A DNA stretch of 5,299 nt from NCBI GenBank assembly GCA_045533485.1, contig JAZSHX010000006.1, forward strand, positions 1-5,299, read 5' to 3'. The DNA comes from Scatosoma sp045533485 (lineage in GTDB: Bacteria; Bacillota; Clostridia; Christensenellales; Borkfalkiaceae). A program made the translations under genes and the position numbers. This document shows positions 1-5,299 of this stretch, piece after piece. Numbering within the stretch: position 1 is the first letter of the stretch; each line of letters opens with the position of its first letter. Below the pieces are notes generated by a model, which made no database searches, had not been told where the DNA came from, and was given only the letters and a program-made list of their open reading frames with translations.

Positions 1-46
1 GCAAAACGGCTCCCACCCTCAAATCCTCTTCAAAATTCGTGGGAAC
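1..46. other. Left-edge sequence with no supportable gene
   Basis: No start codon with a ribosome binding site and no recognisable RNA lies here. The minus strand is open in the frame that reads VPTNFEEDLRVGAVL and could be the edge of a gene continuing left, but no start is visible and I do not recognise the peptide. A 13-base stretch at 19-31 is the exact reverse complement of 92-104, which lies in the T-arm region of the adjacent tRNA-Ser gene. A loose 5-bp pairing (12-16 with 39-43) is also present. Confidence 0.3.
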
Positions 47-48
47 AA

Positions 49-80
49 AAAAAAGATATGCTCAACGGCATATCTTTTTT
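49..80 (-). terminator. Rho-independent terminator of tRNA-Ser (possibly bidirectional)
   Basis: Bases 49-61 and 68-80 are perfectly complementary over 13 bp around a six-base loop (62-67). The core is GATATGC/GCATATC, flanked by an A-run on one side and a T-run on the other. Read on the minus strand, the hairpin starts three bases after the CCA end of the tRNA gene and runs into eight T (complement of 47-54), as expected for an intrinsic terminator. The plus strand also ends in T6, so it may stop transcripts from both directions. Confidence 0.85.
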
Positions 81-82
81 CT

Positions 83-173
83 TGGCGCAGAGAAGAGGAT
101 TTGAACCTCCGGTACGTTTCAGGCGTACACACGATTTCCAATCGTGCTCCTTAAACCACTCAGACATCTCTGC
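83..173 (-). tRNA. tRNA-Ser (anticodon GGA)
   Basis: The minus strand folds as a class II tRNA of 91 nt including an encoded CCA. The acceptor stem is GCAGAGA (173-167) with TCTCTGC (93-87), followed by discriminator G (86) and CCA (85-83). The anticodon stem ACGA/TCGT encloses loop TTGGAAA, giving anticodon GGA (137-139), which reads UCC and UCU serine codons. A long variable arm with stem GTACG/CGTAC is typical of tRNA-Ser. The T-arm carries the usual TTCAAAT loop. The gene lies on the same strand as the upstream DnaD-repeat gene and is followed directly by a terminator. No defect is visible. Confidence 0.97.
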
Positions 174-181
174 ATTTTTTT

Positions 182-204
182 AGGCGTTTGTCACACAAGC
201 GCCT
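182..204. other. Stem-loop just upstream of tRNA-Ser
   Basis: Bases 182-191 and 195-204 form a 10-bp stem around a three-base loop. One pair is G-U in plus-strand RNA and A-C (mismatched) in minus-strand RNA, so it folds better as plus-strand RNA. It ends nine bases before the tRNA 5' end. The T-run lies on the wrong side for a standard terminator on either strand. It may be a tRNA-leader structure or a weak terminator for leftward transcription from the DnaD-repeat gene. Confidence 0.4.
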
Positions 205-208
205 ATTT

Positions 209-237
209 ATATTACTGTATTTTATCAAAAATTGCAA
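209..237 (-). promoter_or_regulatory. Weak candidate promoter for tRNA-Ser
   Basis: On the minus strand a TTGCAA hexamer (237-232) lies 17 bp before TAATAT (214-209), with an overlapping TATAAA (211-206). Transcription would begin about 30 bases before the tRNA 5' end and include the stem-loop at 182-204. The hexamers match the sigma-A consensus only partly and the region is A/T-rich, so chance matches are likely. The tRNA could instead be read through from the upstream gene. Confidence 0.25.
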
Positions 238-254
238 GCATTTTTGCTATGCTT
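227..254 (-). terminator. Weak candidate terminator after the DnaD-repeat gene
   Basis: On the minus strand, AAGCAT (254-249) pairs with ATGCTT (241-236) around a seven-base loop. GCA and then five T (231-227) follow. It lies about 30 bases after the stop codon. The stem is only six pairs and low in GC, so termination may be partial. Confidence 0.33.
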
Positions 255-283
255 TTGAAAATTTCCAAAAAAATCTTTTTAAA

Positions 284-2032
284 CTAACCTTTATAACAAT
301 CGCACGCCTGCCCGTTTTTCAAAAATCCCGTATCTTGGCATTTCGCGCAGGTAAATTGCGGCGACAAATCCTTTTCCGCAATGCCCATTTCTTTCAAAAG
401 TGCACTGCGTTCCGCTTGCAAAGTTTTTTGTTGCTTTTGCAAATCGGGCAAAGTATGCGGCTCAAACATTTCCGCTTTGGCAAGTGAAAATTCCATTTTG
501 GAAAGTTGCTTGGACACGGTGGAAAAACGCGGGTTTTTGTTGGCTTTTTCTATGTTCGCGTCCGCGCGTTTTTGCGCTTGCTCTCTAAGCAAAGCATAAT
601 ATCTTTCCCTGTCCGCTTTTGCGTTCGCCGCAGCCACGGTAGGGGAGATGAAACCGGTCGATTTTGCGCTTGAACTCGTACCTGTCCCCGTCGTTTGCGG
701 TATATCCTTGATAGCAAACACGCTTTCCTTTTGCCAGTCGCACAAAATTTTATTCATATACGGCATGGGGTTAGAGCTCGCCGCACTGCGCTTTGCCGCT
801 TCCAAAATCATATCGGCGGAAAATCCGCTTTCCTTCCACGAACGGATAAGCGTCAAATGGCTTGCATTTTTACGCATCGCGCCGCAAATATCCTGAATTT
901 TCACAAACAGCTTCATATCGTCGTTGCGCTCTTTAATATACGCTTTCACGGCATCCTTGTCCACGCGTCCCGTTTCCACAAGCTTAACGATAAGCGAGTG
1001 CATATCTTCAAAGCTGCCTTTTTCATTTTTCAAACAGAACAGCGCGACGTCCAAAAGCACGGTATCTTCAAACCCATAACTAATCCACTTGGAAACATAT
1101 TCTTCGATATAAGTAGCAGGGTTGCTCACCTTCAAGCCGAGCTTTCTGCCGATGCGGAAAGTCAAGCTTGCCATCATTTCTCTATTAGCCAAAAACTCCG
1201 CAATCGCGTTGGCGTCTTTCACGCCTTGTTCGTACAAATCTTCCAGTAGCCCGTCCAAACCGCGCATACTTCCACGTTTCATTTGCTTCGCCGCGGCGAT
1301 GATAGCCGCCTTTTCAAAGCCGAGTGTTTCCGTCCACTTACGGTACAGCGCATATTCGCTTTCATCGGGAGTGCGCGCATATCCGTTCGCGGCAACCGTG
1401 CCCAATGCGGCAAACACGGCTAAAACGTGCGCTTCGTTCGCATTATAGGACGAAAGCTCACGCTCCACCTGCTCATAGGTAGTAGCGCCGCCTGCAATCA
1501 ACTTTTTCGCCTTGTTGAAGATATACGAAGGGGAAACGGCTTTGCCTTGCTTATTGATGCAATATTCCGCAATCAGCAAAAGCGCCTGCGGCTGCATAGC
1601 CGTTTCTTCCAAAAATTTCATATACTTGATGAACTCACCTGCGTCGATGGGCTTGCCCACCTTTTGCATTTTGCGCTGTAATTCCTTGTTGAAATCGGTG
1701 TATTTTTCATAGCGCACCTTTTTCGGCCGACCGATAGCCGCCTTGACGGGCAAATACTGCACGGCAAAGGGATTTTTGGAAATAATTTGCACCAAATCAT
1801 AATCTTCCCAAAAGGCAAACGCGCCCATAATTTTCTCTTCGTCCGTTTTCAAAACTTCCGCCATCGCCGCCAAGGAAAAATCGGAAACGGCGCTTTTGCA
1901 TACGTACAAACCGTACAAATACACCTTGACGGCAAACCCGTCCGCTTCGGGTAAATAGTTAGTAATAAACCTGTTTTCCACGGTCACGTACGAATTATCG
2001 TCGCAATCCTTGGAAAAAGAACAAAACGCCAT
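284..2032 (-). CDS. DnaD-repeat primosome protein with a C-terminal DnaI/DnaC-like zinc domain
   Basis: This 582-residue protein is probably a cytoplasmic replication-initiation or restart factor. Residues 18-96 resemble the winged-helix N-terminus of DnaB/DnaD proteins (NYLPEADGF, then VYLYGLYVC). About four DnaD-like helical units follow, near 133-196, 228-283, 308-366 and 390-440. The last three share a W-x(3-4)-GF motif (W233, W316, W399), and the last ends in the typical NPMPYMNKIL...W. After a Ser/Thr/Gly-rich linker (445-465), residues 466-582 look like the N-terminal part of a DnaI/DnaC-type loader: charged helices, then C562-x2-C565-x11-C577-x-C579 with CQDTGF. The protein stops three residues after the last cysteine, and no AAA+ domain follows. 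B. subtilis DnaD is about 230 residues, so this is far longer. I chose the ATG at 2032 because AGGGGGAG ends six bases before it; an in-frame ATG at 2083 lacks this support. The family call is firm, but the exact role is inferred. Confidence 0.88.
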   Translation of the reverse strand: MAFCSFSKDCDDNSYVTVENRFITNYLPEADGFAVKVYLYGLYVCKSAVSDFSLAAMAEVLKTDEEKIMGAFAFWEDYDLVQIISKNPFAVQYLPVKAAIGRPKKVRYEKYTDFNKELQRKMQKVGKPIDAGEFIKYMKFLEETAMQPQALLLIAEYCINKQGKAVSPSYIFNKAKKLIAGGATTYEQVERELSSYNANEAHVLAVFAALGTVAANGYARTPDESEYALYRKWTETLGFEKAAIIAAAKQMKRGSMRGLDGLLEDLYEQGVKDANAIAEFLANREMMASLTFRIGRKLGLKVSNPATYIEEYVSKWISYGFEDTVLLDVALFCLKNEKGSFEDMHSLIVKLVETGRVDKDAVKAYIKERNDDMKLFVKIQDICGAMRKNASHLTLIRSWKESGFSADMILEAAKRSAASSNPMPYMNKILCDWQKESVFAIKDIPQTTGTGTSSSAKSTGFISPTVAAANAKADRERYYALLREQAQKRADANIEKANKNPRFSTVSKQLSKMEFSLAKAEMFEPHTLPDLQKQQKTLQAERSALLKEMGIAEKDLSPQFTCAKCQDTGFLKNGQACDCYKG

Positions 2033-2038
2033 TTTACG

Positions 2039-2046
2039 CTCCCCCT
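2039..2046 (-). promoter_or_regulatory. Ribosome binding site of the DnaD-repeat gene
   Basis: The minus strand reads AGGGGGAG, then six bases, then ATG (2032-2030). This strong site decides the start at 2032 over the ATG 17 codons upstream. Confidence 0.85.
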
Positions 2047-2106
2047 TGACAAAATCCGCGCGCACAAAGCCCCCACAAAGCAAGTTTTTTTACACGCTTA
2101 CGGGAA

Positions 2107-2131
2107 AAAAGAAGAAAAATTTTCTTCTTTT
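2107..2131. repeat. Perfect 11-bp inverted repeat in the minus-strand leader
   Basis: AAAAGAAGAAA (2107-2117) and its exact complement TTTCTTCTTTT (2121-2131) flank three bases. The stem has only two G-C pairs. If the minus gene is transcribed from near 2170-2200, this lies in its leader and could act as a weak attenuator, because the stem runs into T on that strand. It could also be a protein site or simply an A/T-rich dyad. Confidence 0.6.
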
Positions 2132-2143
2132 AAGCAACTTTCC

Positions 2144-2172
2144 TTGCTTTCTTCAAAGAAATAGTGTATAAT
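2144..2172 (+). promoter_or_regulatory. Sigma-A-type promoter for the sbcDC operon
   Basis: A perfect TATAAT (2167-2172) lies 17 bp after TTGCTT (2144-2149). The -10 and the spacing match consensus, and the -35 keeps only TTG plus partial similarity. Transcription should start near 2179-2180, giving a leader of about 180 nt before sbcD. The -35 is one arm of a dyad (2132-2137 with 2144-2149), and the -10 sits inside a near-palindrome (2161-2179), which suggests possible operator sites. Confidence 0.65.
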
Positions 2173-2189
2173 ATACTATGTATATTCCG

Positions 2190-2205
2190 TTCACGCTCTT
2201 GTGAA
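2190..2205 (+). promoter_or_regulatory. TTCAC-N6-GTGAA dyad at the start of the sbcD leader
   Basis: TTCAC (2190-2194) and GTGAA (2201-2205) flank six bases, and flanking CG...CG extends the pairing with one bulge. It begins about ten bases after the predicted transcription start, where an operator or a leader hairpin would sit. I do not recognise it as a known regulator site. Confidence 0.35.
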
Positions 2206-2234
2206 ACGCGGTAGAAATATTATACAGTCTCCGC

Positions 2235-2303
2235 AAAAAAAATGCAACCCAAAACGACGGTATTTTGATAAAAAAGCATAAAAAACCGTAAAAAAGCAAA
2301 AAA
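2235..2303. other. Phased A-tracts (likely bent DNA) in the sbcD leader
   Basis: A-runs of six lie at 2270-2275, 2280-2285, 2290-2295 and 2298-2303, with centres 10, 10 and 8 bases apart. An A8 run lies at 2235-2242, A4 at 2251-2254 and T4 at 2263-2266. Spacing close to one helical turn is the known hallmark of intrinsic curvature. The segment lies in the transcribed leader of sbcD, about 55-125 bases after the predicted start. Confidence 0.6.
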
Positions 2304-2345
2304 GCGAAAGCAATACGAACGGGCAATAGCAAACGGAAAAATCAA

Positions 2346-2354
2346 AAGGGGGGA
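2346..2354 (+). promoter_or_regulatory. Ribosome binding site of sbcD
   Basis: AAGGGGGGA with six G (2348-2353) ends about six bases before the ATG at 2360. It is a strong, G-rich site like that of the divergent gene. Confidence 0.85.
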
Positions 2355-2359
2355 TACGC

Positions 2360-3517
2360 ATGAAGATATTGCACACGTCTGACTGGCACGTTGGGAAACG
2401 GCTTATGGGGCGCGAACGCTTGCAAGAACAAGCGGAAGTGCTTGACGAAATCGTGGATATTTGTCAGCGCGAGCAAGTGGATTTGGTTTTGCTTGCAGGC
2501 GACGTGTACGACACCTATACCCCCAGTGCGGAAGCGGAACAGCTGTTTTACGCGAAAATCAAACGCGTGGCAGGCGACAACAGAGCGGTGTTTTTCATAA
2601 GCGGTAACCACGACGACGGCGTGCGTTTATCGGCAATCGCGCCCCTTTCGGGCGAACACGGCATCTACGTAATGGGAAACGACAGAACGCTGTTCATCGT
2701 CGCAAGCAACCGCGGCACACGCGCAGTGCAAGCCGGCACGGGCTTCGTCGTGTTTGAAAACGCAAACGGAAAAAAGGTCTACGTAGGCGCACTGCCATAC
2801 CCCAACGAAGCGCGCTTTAAGGAAGAAAAATCCGATTTACCCTACGCAGAGCGTATGCAGGGCTGGTTGCAGGAAAGTATGCAAGGCAACACGGGCGGCT
2901 TACCCAGCGTGCTGATGGGGCATTTGTTCGTGGCGGGCGGCGCAGTGAGCGACAGCGAACGGGAAATTGATTTGGGCGGCGCAAGGGCAATTCCCCCCGA
3001 CGCGTTACCCAAGGCCGATTATATCGCGCTTGGCCACCTGCACAAAAAACAAAAAATGGGCAAAGGTCACGTGTATTACAGCGGTTCGCCGTTGCAATAT
3101 TCCTTTGACGAAAGTGCAGATAAAAGCGTAAAGGTATTCACGCTTAACGAAAACGGCGTGCAGAATTTACAGGACGTACCCTTAACCAAAGGAAAAAAAC
3201 TCATTCGTCTGCAAGCGACCAACGTCGACGATGCGGCAACGCTGTTGCAGGGCTATCCCGATAATTTGGTGGAGATGAAATTGCTGTTATCCGCGCCGTT
3301 GACAAGCGCCGACAGCGCGCGCTTGGCGGCAAAAGAAAATCTGGTTTCCCTGCTCACGGAAATCAGCGGTGAACAAGAAATGCAGTTTGAAAGCCGCAAG
3401 GGCTTGGCGGATTCCGCGCTCTTCGACGCCTTTTATCAGGCGGAATACAACGCGCTCCCCGACGAACGGTTAAAAACTTTGTTTTTAAGCATTTTACAAG
3501 AACTTAGCGAAAAGTAA
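2360..3517 (+). CDS. sbcD: Exonuclease SbcCD nuclease subunit SbcD (Mre11 family)
   Basis: SbcD is the metal-dependent nuclease of the SbcCD complex. With the SbcC ATPase it degrades double-stranded ends and opens hairpins or protein-blocked ends in the cytoplasm. The 385-residue protein, a normal length for SbcD, carries the calcineurin-like phosphoesterase motifs in order: D8-W-H10, G47-D48-x2-D51, G82-N83-H84-D85, H188 in MGHLF, and G225-H226-L227-H228. GSPLQYSFDE (242-251) is the usual SbcD signature after the last metal motif. The residues expected to bind the two metals are all visible. From about 275 onward comes the capping and SbcC-binding region (SbcD C-terminal domain). The ATG at 2360 is set by the G-rich ribosome binding site and by MKILHTSDWH, the typical N-terminus. 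It leads an operon with sbcC 20 bp downstream. Confidence 0.97.
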   Translation: MKILHTSDWHVGKRLMGRERLQEQAEVLDEIVDICQREQVDLVLLAGDVYDTYTPSAEAEQLFYAKIKRVAGDNRAVFFISGNHDDGVRLSAIAPLSGEHGIYVMGNDRTLFIVASNRGTRAVQAGTGFVVFENANGKKVYVGALPYPNEARFKEEKSDLPYAERMQGWLQESMQGNTGGLPSVLMGHLFVAGGAVSDSEREIDLGGARAIPPDALPKADYIALGHLHKKQKMGKGHVYYSGSPLQYSFDESADKSVKVFTLNENGVQNLQDVPLTKGKKLIRLQATNVDDAATLLQGYPDNLVEMKLLLSAPLTSADSARLAAKENLVSLLTEISGEQEMQFESRKGLADSALFDAFYQAEYNALPDERLKTLFLSILQELSEK

Positions 3518-3525
3518 AAAAACAC

Positions 3526-3531
3526 AAGGAG
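3526..3531 (+). promoter_or_regulatory. Ribosome binding site of sbcC
   Basis: AAGGAG lies six bases before the ATG at 3538, within the 20-bp gap after the sbcD stop. No promoter or terminator fits in the gap, so sbcC is probably co-transcribed with sbcD. Confidence 0.85.
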
Positions 3532-3537
3532 CTTTGC

Positions 3538-5299
3538 ATGAAACCCGTCTATTTGGAATTTAGCGGTATCAACAGTTTTTCGGAAACGGCGCGCATTGAT
3601 TTTCGCGCGTTGCTTTCGGGCGGCGTGTTTGGTATCTTCGGCGACACGGGTAGCGGCAAAAGCACCATTTTAGACAGTATTCACTTTGCGCTGTACGGCG
3701 AAATCGACCGTGTACCCAAATCCTTTAACGACTGTATCAACCACCGTAGCGAAAGCGCAAAAGTGCTGTTTGATTTTGAAATTTTATACGGCGGCGAACG
3801 CAAAACTTACCGCGTCCAACGCGAAAGAAAGCGCAAAACGGGCACGAGTAAAGCGTATTTATATGAATTTACGGGCGAAAACTCTATGCTGGCGCTTGCC
3901 GAAGGCACAAGAGAAGTGAGCGAAAAGGTGGAAGAAATCATCGGCTTGAGCTTTGCCGATTTCAAGATGTGTATCGCGTTACCGCAGGGCGATTTTGCCG
4001 CGCTTGTGCAATCTACACCCAGCGACAGAGTAAAGCTGGTGGCGCGCCTTTTCAATTTGGAAAAATACGGCGAAGCGCTGTCAAGGGCAGTCAACGACCG
4101 TTTTTATCTCGCGGATAACGAAGTCAATTTGCTGAAAGCAAAAATGGAAGAAAGCGTCGATTGCAGCGAAGAAACGCTGGCGCAAAAGCAAGCGGATATA
4201 CTTTTACAGCAAGCGTTGCTTGTGCAAAGCAATCAAGCGTTGCAAACCGTGGAAGCGCAGGTAAAACAGCTTGGAACGTTGCGCGAAAAAAAGCAAGCGT
4301 TTGAACAGTTGCAAGCGGAAACGGCGCGTATGCAAGCACGGCTTGCGGAGATGCAACGGCTGCAACGCGCGCTCAACGTCGCTCCCAAAGCGCAAACGGT
4401 AAAAGAACGGTATAGCGCAATGCAAGCGGCGCAAAAAGCGGAGAAAAACGCTAGAGCGGCAGAGCAAACGGAAAGGACGCGTTATCAAGAATATCAAGGC
4501 AAGATAGAAAAACAAACGGCATTTTTGCAAGACAGTAAGTTTGACGAACAAATTTTACAGCTTTCTTTGCAGGCGCAAAAAGTGCGCGACGCAAGCGAAG
4601 ATAGGAAAATTGCCGAAACGCTTTGGCGGCAACTGGACGATTGCAGAAAACAATATAAATTGATAGAAAACGCGTACAAGGCGGAAGATTTCAACGGACA
4701 GCTGCAAGCGTTGCAAACGCAGCTTGCCGCGCTTGGCGAAGACGGCACCTTCTTTGAGTTTTTGAAAAGCCATTGCAAAGACGCGTTGCTTGCGGATACC
4801 TATCAACAAGTGCAAACGGATTTACAAAGTATTGCCGTGAAATATCCGCAAACGCAGGCGGAAATTGCCGTTTTGACGGAAAAATACACGCTAAAGGGCG
4901 ATACGCAAACGCCCGATATGCAACGCTTAAACGACGAATTTAAGGCGCAGGAAGCGACGCGAAAGCAGTTGAAACAGCAAATCAACGATTTGGAAAAACG
5001 CCGTTTGGAATATCAGGAAAACGAAAGCAAAAAGGCGTTGCTTGCACAGCAGGGTAAGCTGTTGCGCAGTCAGTTTGACGCGGCACAGAAAAAGATAAGC
5101 GCGTTGCAGGGCTTGGGTACGGAAGCGCAAATCAAGGCGCAAATTCAAGCGTTGGAGCAAGCCAAAAAGCGAGCGGAAGAACAATTGAACGCTTGGAAAG
5201 ACGACGCAAGCAAATCGTATGCGGAAATACAAAAACAGCAGGGCTTGCTTACGATGTACGCACAAACGGTAACGGACGAAGAAAAGGCGCTCAAAACGG
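3538..5299 (+). CDS. sbcC: Exonuclease SbcCD ATPase subunit SbcC (Rad50 family), cut by the window end
   Basis: SbcC is the SMC/Rad50-like ATPase that controls the SbcD nuclease and tethers DNA through a long coiled coil. The frame stays open to the window end, giving 587 residues of a protein that is usually about 1000 long or slightly more. Residues 1-20 (PVYLEFSGINSFSE) are the typical opening. The Walker A motif is G35-DTGS-GKS (35-42). The Q-loop is at LPQGDF (148-153), followed by the family-typical DRVKLVARLFNLEKYG. From about 185 to 395 the sequence is rich in Gln, Ala, Lys, Glu and Leu with few prolines, as in a coiled coil. A less regular stretch (402-460, with FFEFLKSHCKDALL) interrupts it, and coiled coil then resumes to 587. 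No CxxC zinc hook appears in the visible part. The Walker B and signature motifs would lie beyond the window. It follows sbcD by 20 bp. Confidence 0.95.
   Translation, partial: MKPVYLEFSGINSFSETARIDFRALLSGGVFGIFGDTGSGKSTILDSIHFALYGEIDRVPKSFNDCINHRSESAKVLFDFEILYGGERKTYRVQRERKRKTGTSKAYLYEFTGENSMLALAEGTREVSEKVEEIIGLSFADFKMCIALPQGDFAALVQSTPSDRVKLVARLFNLEKYGEALSRAVNDRFYLADNEVNLLKAKMEESVDCSEETLAQKQADILLQQALLVQSNQALQTVEAQVKQLGTLREKKQAFEQLQAETARMQARLAEMQRLQRALNVAPKAQTVKERYSAMQAAQKAEKNARAAEQTERTRYQEYQGKIEKQTAFLQDSKFDEQILQLSLQAQKVRDASEDRKIAETLWRQLDDCRKQYKLIENAYKAEDFNGQLQALQTQLAALGEDGTFFEFLKSHCKDALLADTYQQVQTDLQSIAVKYPQTQAEIAVLTEKYTLKGDTQTPDMQRLNDEFKAQEATRKQLKQQINDLEKRRLEYQENESKKALLAQQGKLLRSQFDAAQKKISALQGLGTEAQIKAQIQALEQAKKRAEEQLNAWKDDASKSYAEIQKQQGLLTMYAQTVTDEEKALKT

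Larger units (their letters stand above)
2033..2359. other. Divergent control region between the DnaD-repeat gene and sbcD
   Basis: This 327-bp gap between two divergent starts holds no plausible gene. The one ORF crossing it on the minus strand (2191-2376) has no supported start and overlaps the sbcD start antisense. The gap contains a plus-strand sigma-A promoter, several short dyads between 2107 and 2205, an A-tract array, and the ribosome binding sites of both genes. I found no convincing separate promoter for the minus-strand gene. The nearly palindromic A/T-rich stretch at 2161-2179 includes TATTAT on the minus strand and might serve both directions. No LexA-type CGAAC-N4-GTTCG box is visible. 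Confidence 0.7.

Noticed and set aside
83..173. Integration (att) site at the tRNA-Ser gene
   Set aside because: No direct repeat of the tRNA 3' end and no integrase gene are visible in the window.
188..487. A 99-codon plus-strand open frame over the end of the DnaD-repeat gene
   Set aside because: It has no supported start, covers the stem-loop and A/T-rich spacer, and then runs antisense through the zinc-domain coding region.
695..1249. A 184-codon plus-strand open frame opposite the DnaD-repeat gene
   Set aside because: It is fully antisense to a well-supported gene, has no ribosome binding site or recognisable domain, and has a composition typical of a shadow frame.
2033..2083. An upstream ATG that would add 17 residues to the DnaD-repeat protein
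   Set aside because: The ATG at 2032 has AGGGGGAG at the ideal distance and gives a typical N-terminus; the upstream codons contain that ribosome binding site.
2190..2205. Possible LexA (SOS) operator upstream of sbcD
   Set aside because: The dyad is TTCAC-N6-GTGAA, not the Bacillota CGAAC-N4-GTTCG, and no other match to that box lies in the control region.
4204..4551. A 115-codon minus-strand open frame within sbcC
   Set aside because: It lies antisense in the coiled-coil part of sbcC, where the repetitive Q/A/L/K codons keep other frames open; no start signal is present.
4208..5155. Recurring CAAGCGTTG words in sbcC
   Set aside because: They all encode Gln-Ala-Leu in the coiled coil in the same frame, so codon bias and heptad repeats explain them without a DNA-level signal.

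Overview
The window looks like chromosomal DNA from a Clostridia-type Bacillota. The reasons are a DnaD-repeat replication protein, strong G-rich Shine-Dalgarno sequences six bases before each start, an A/T-rich control region, and an sbcD-sbcC pair. I cannot place it below class. I see no CRISPR array, insertion sequence or phage gene, and the rest looks like core genome.

Layout from left to right. Positions 1-46 hold no gene I can support. A strong hairpin terminator (49-80) ends a minus-strand tRNA-Ser(GGA) gene (83-173) that encodes its own CCA. Upstream of the tRNA, 174-283 holds two small stem-loops and a weak promoter candidate. A 582-residue minus-strand protein (284-2032) follows. 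It combines an N-terminal winged-helix-like region, about four tandem DnaD-like helical units, and a C-terminal segment that looks like the N-terminal, zinc-binding, helicase-contacting part of DnaI/DnaC-type helicase loaders. The AAA+ ATPase part of such a loader is absent here. A 327-bp divergent control region (2033-2359) carries a good sigma-A promoter for the plus strand, a run of short dyads and phased A-tracts. The plus-strand operon begins with sbcD (2360-3517). It continues after 20 bp with sbcC (3538 to beyond the window end), of which the first 587 residues are visible.

How the genes relate. SbcD (Mre11-type nuclease) and SbcC (Rad50-type ATPase) form the SbcCD complex, which cuts hairpins and blocked DNA ends. 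The divergent gene is probably a primosome or helicase-loading protein. The shared control region therefore separates a replication-initiation or restart function from a DNA-end-processing function. The point most worth following up is the fusion of DnaD repeats to a loader zinc domain without its ATPase. Next is the apparent absence of a zinc-hook CxxC in the visible part of SbcC, although that gene is cut by the window end.
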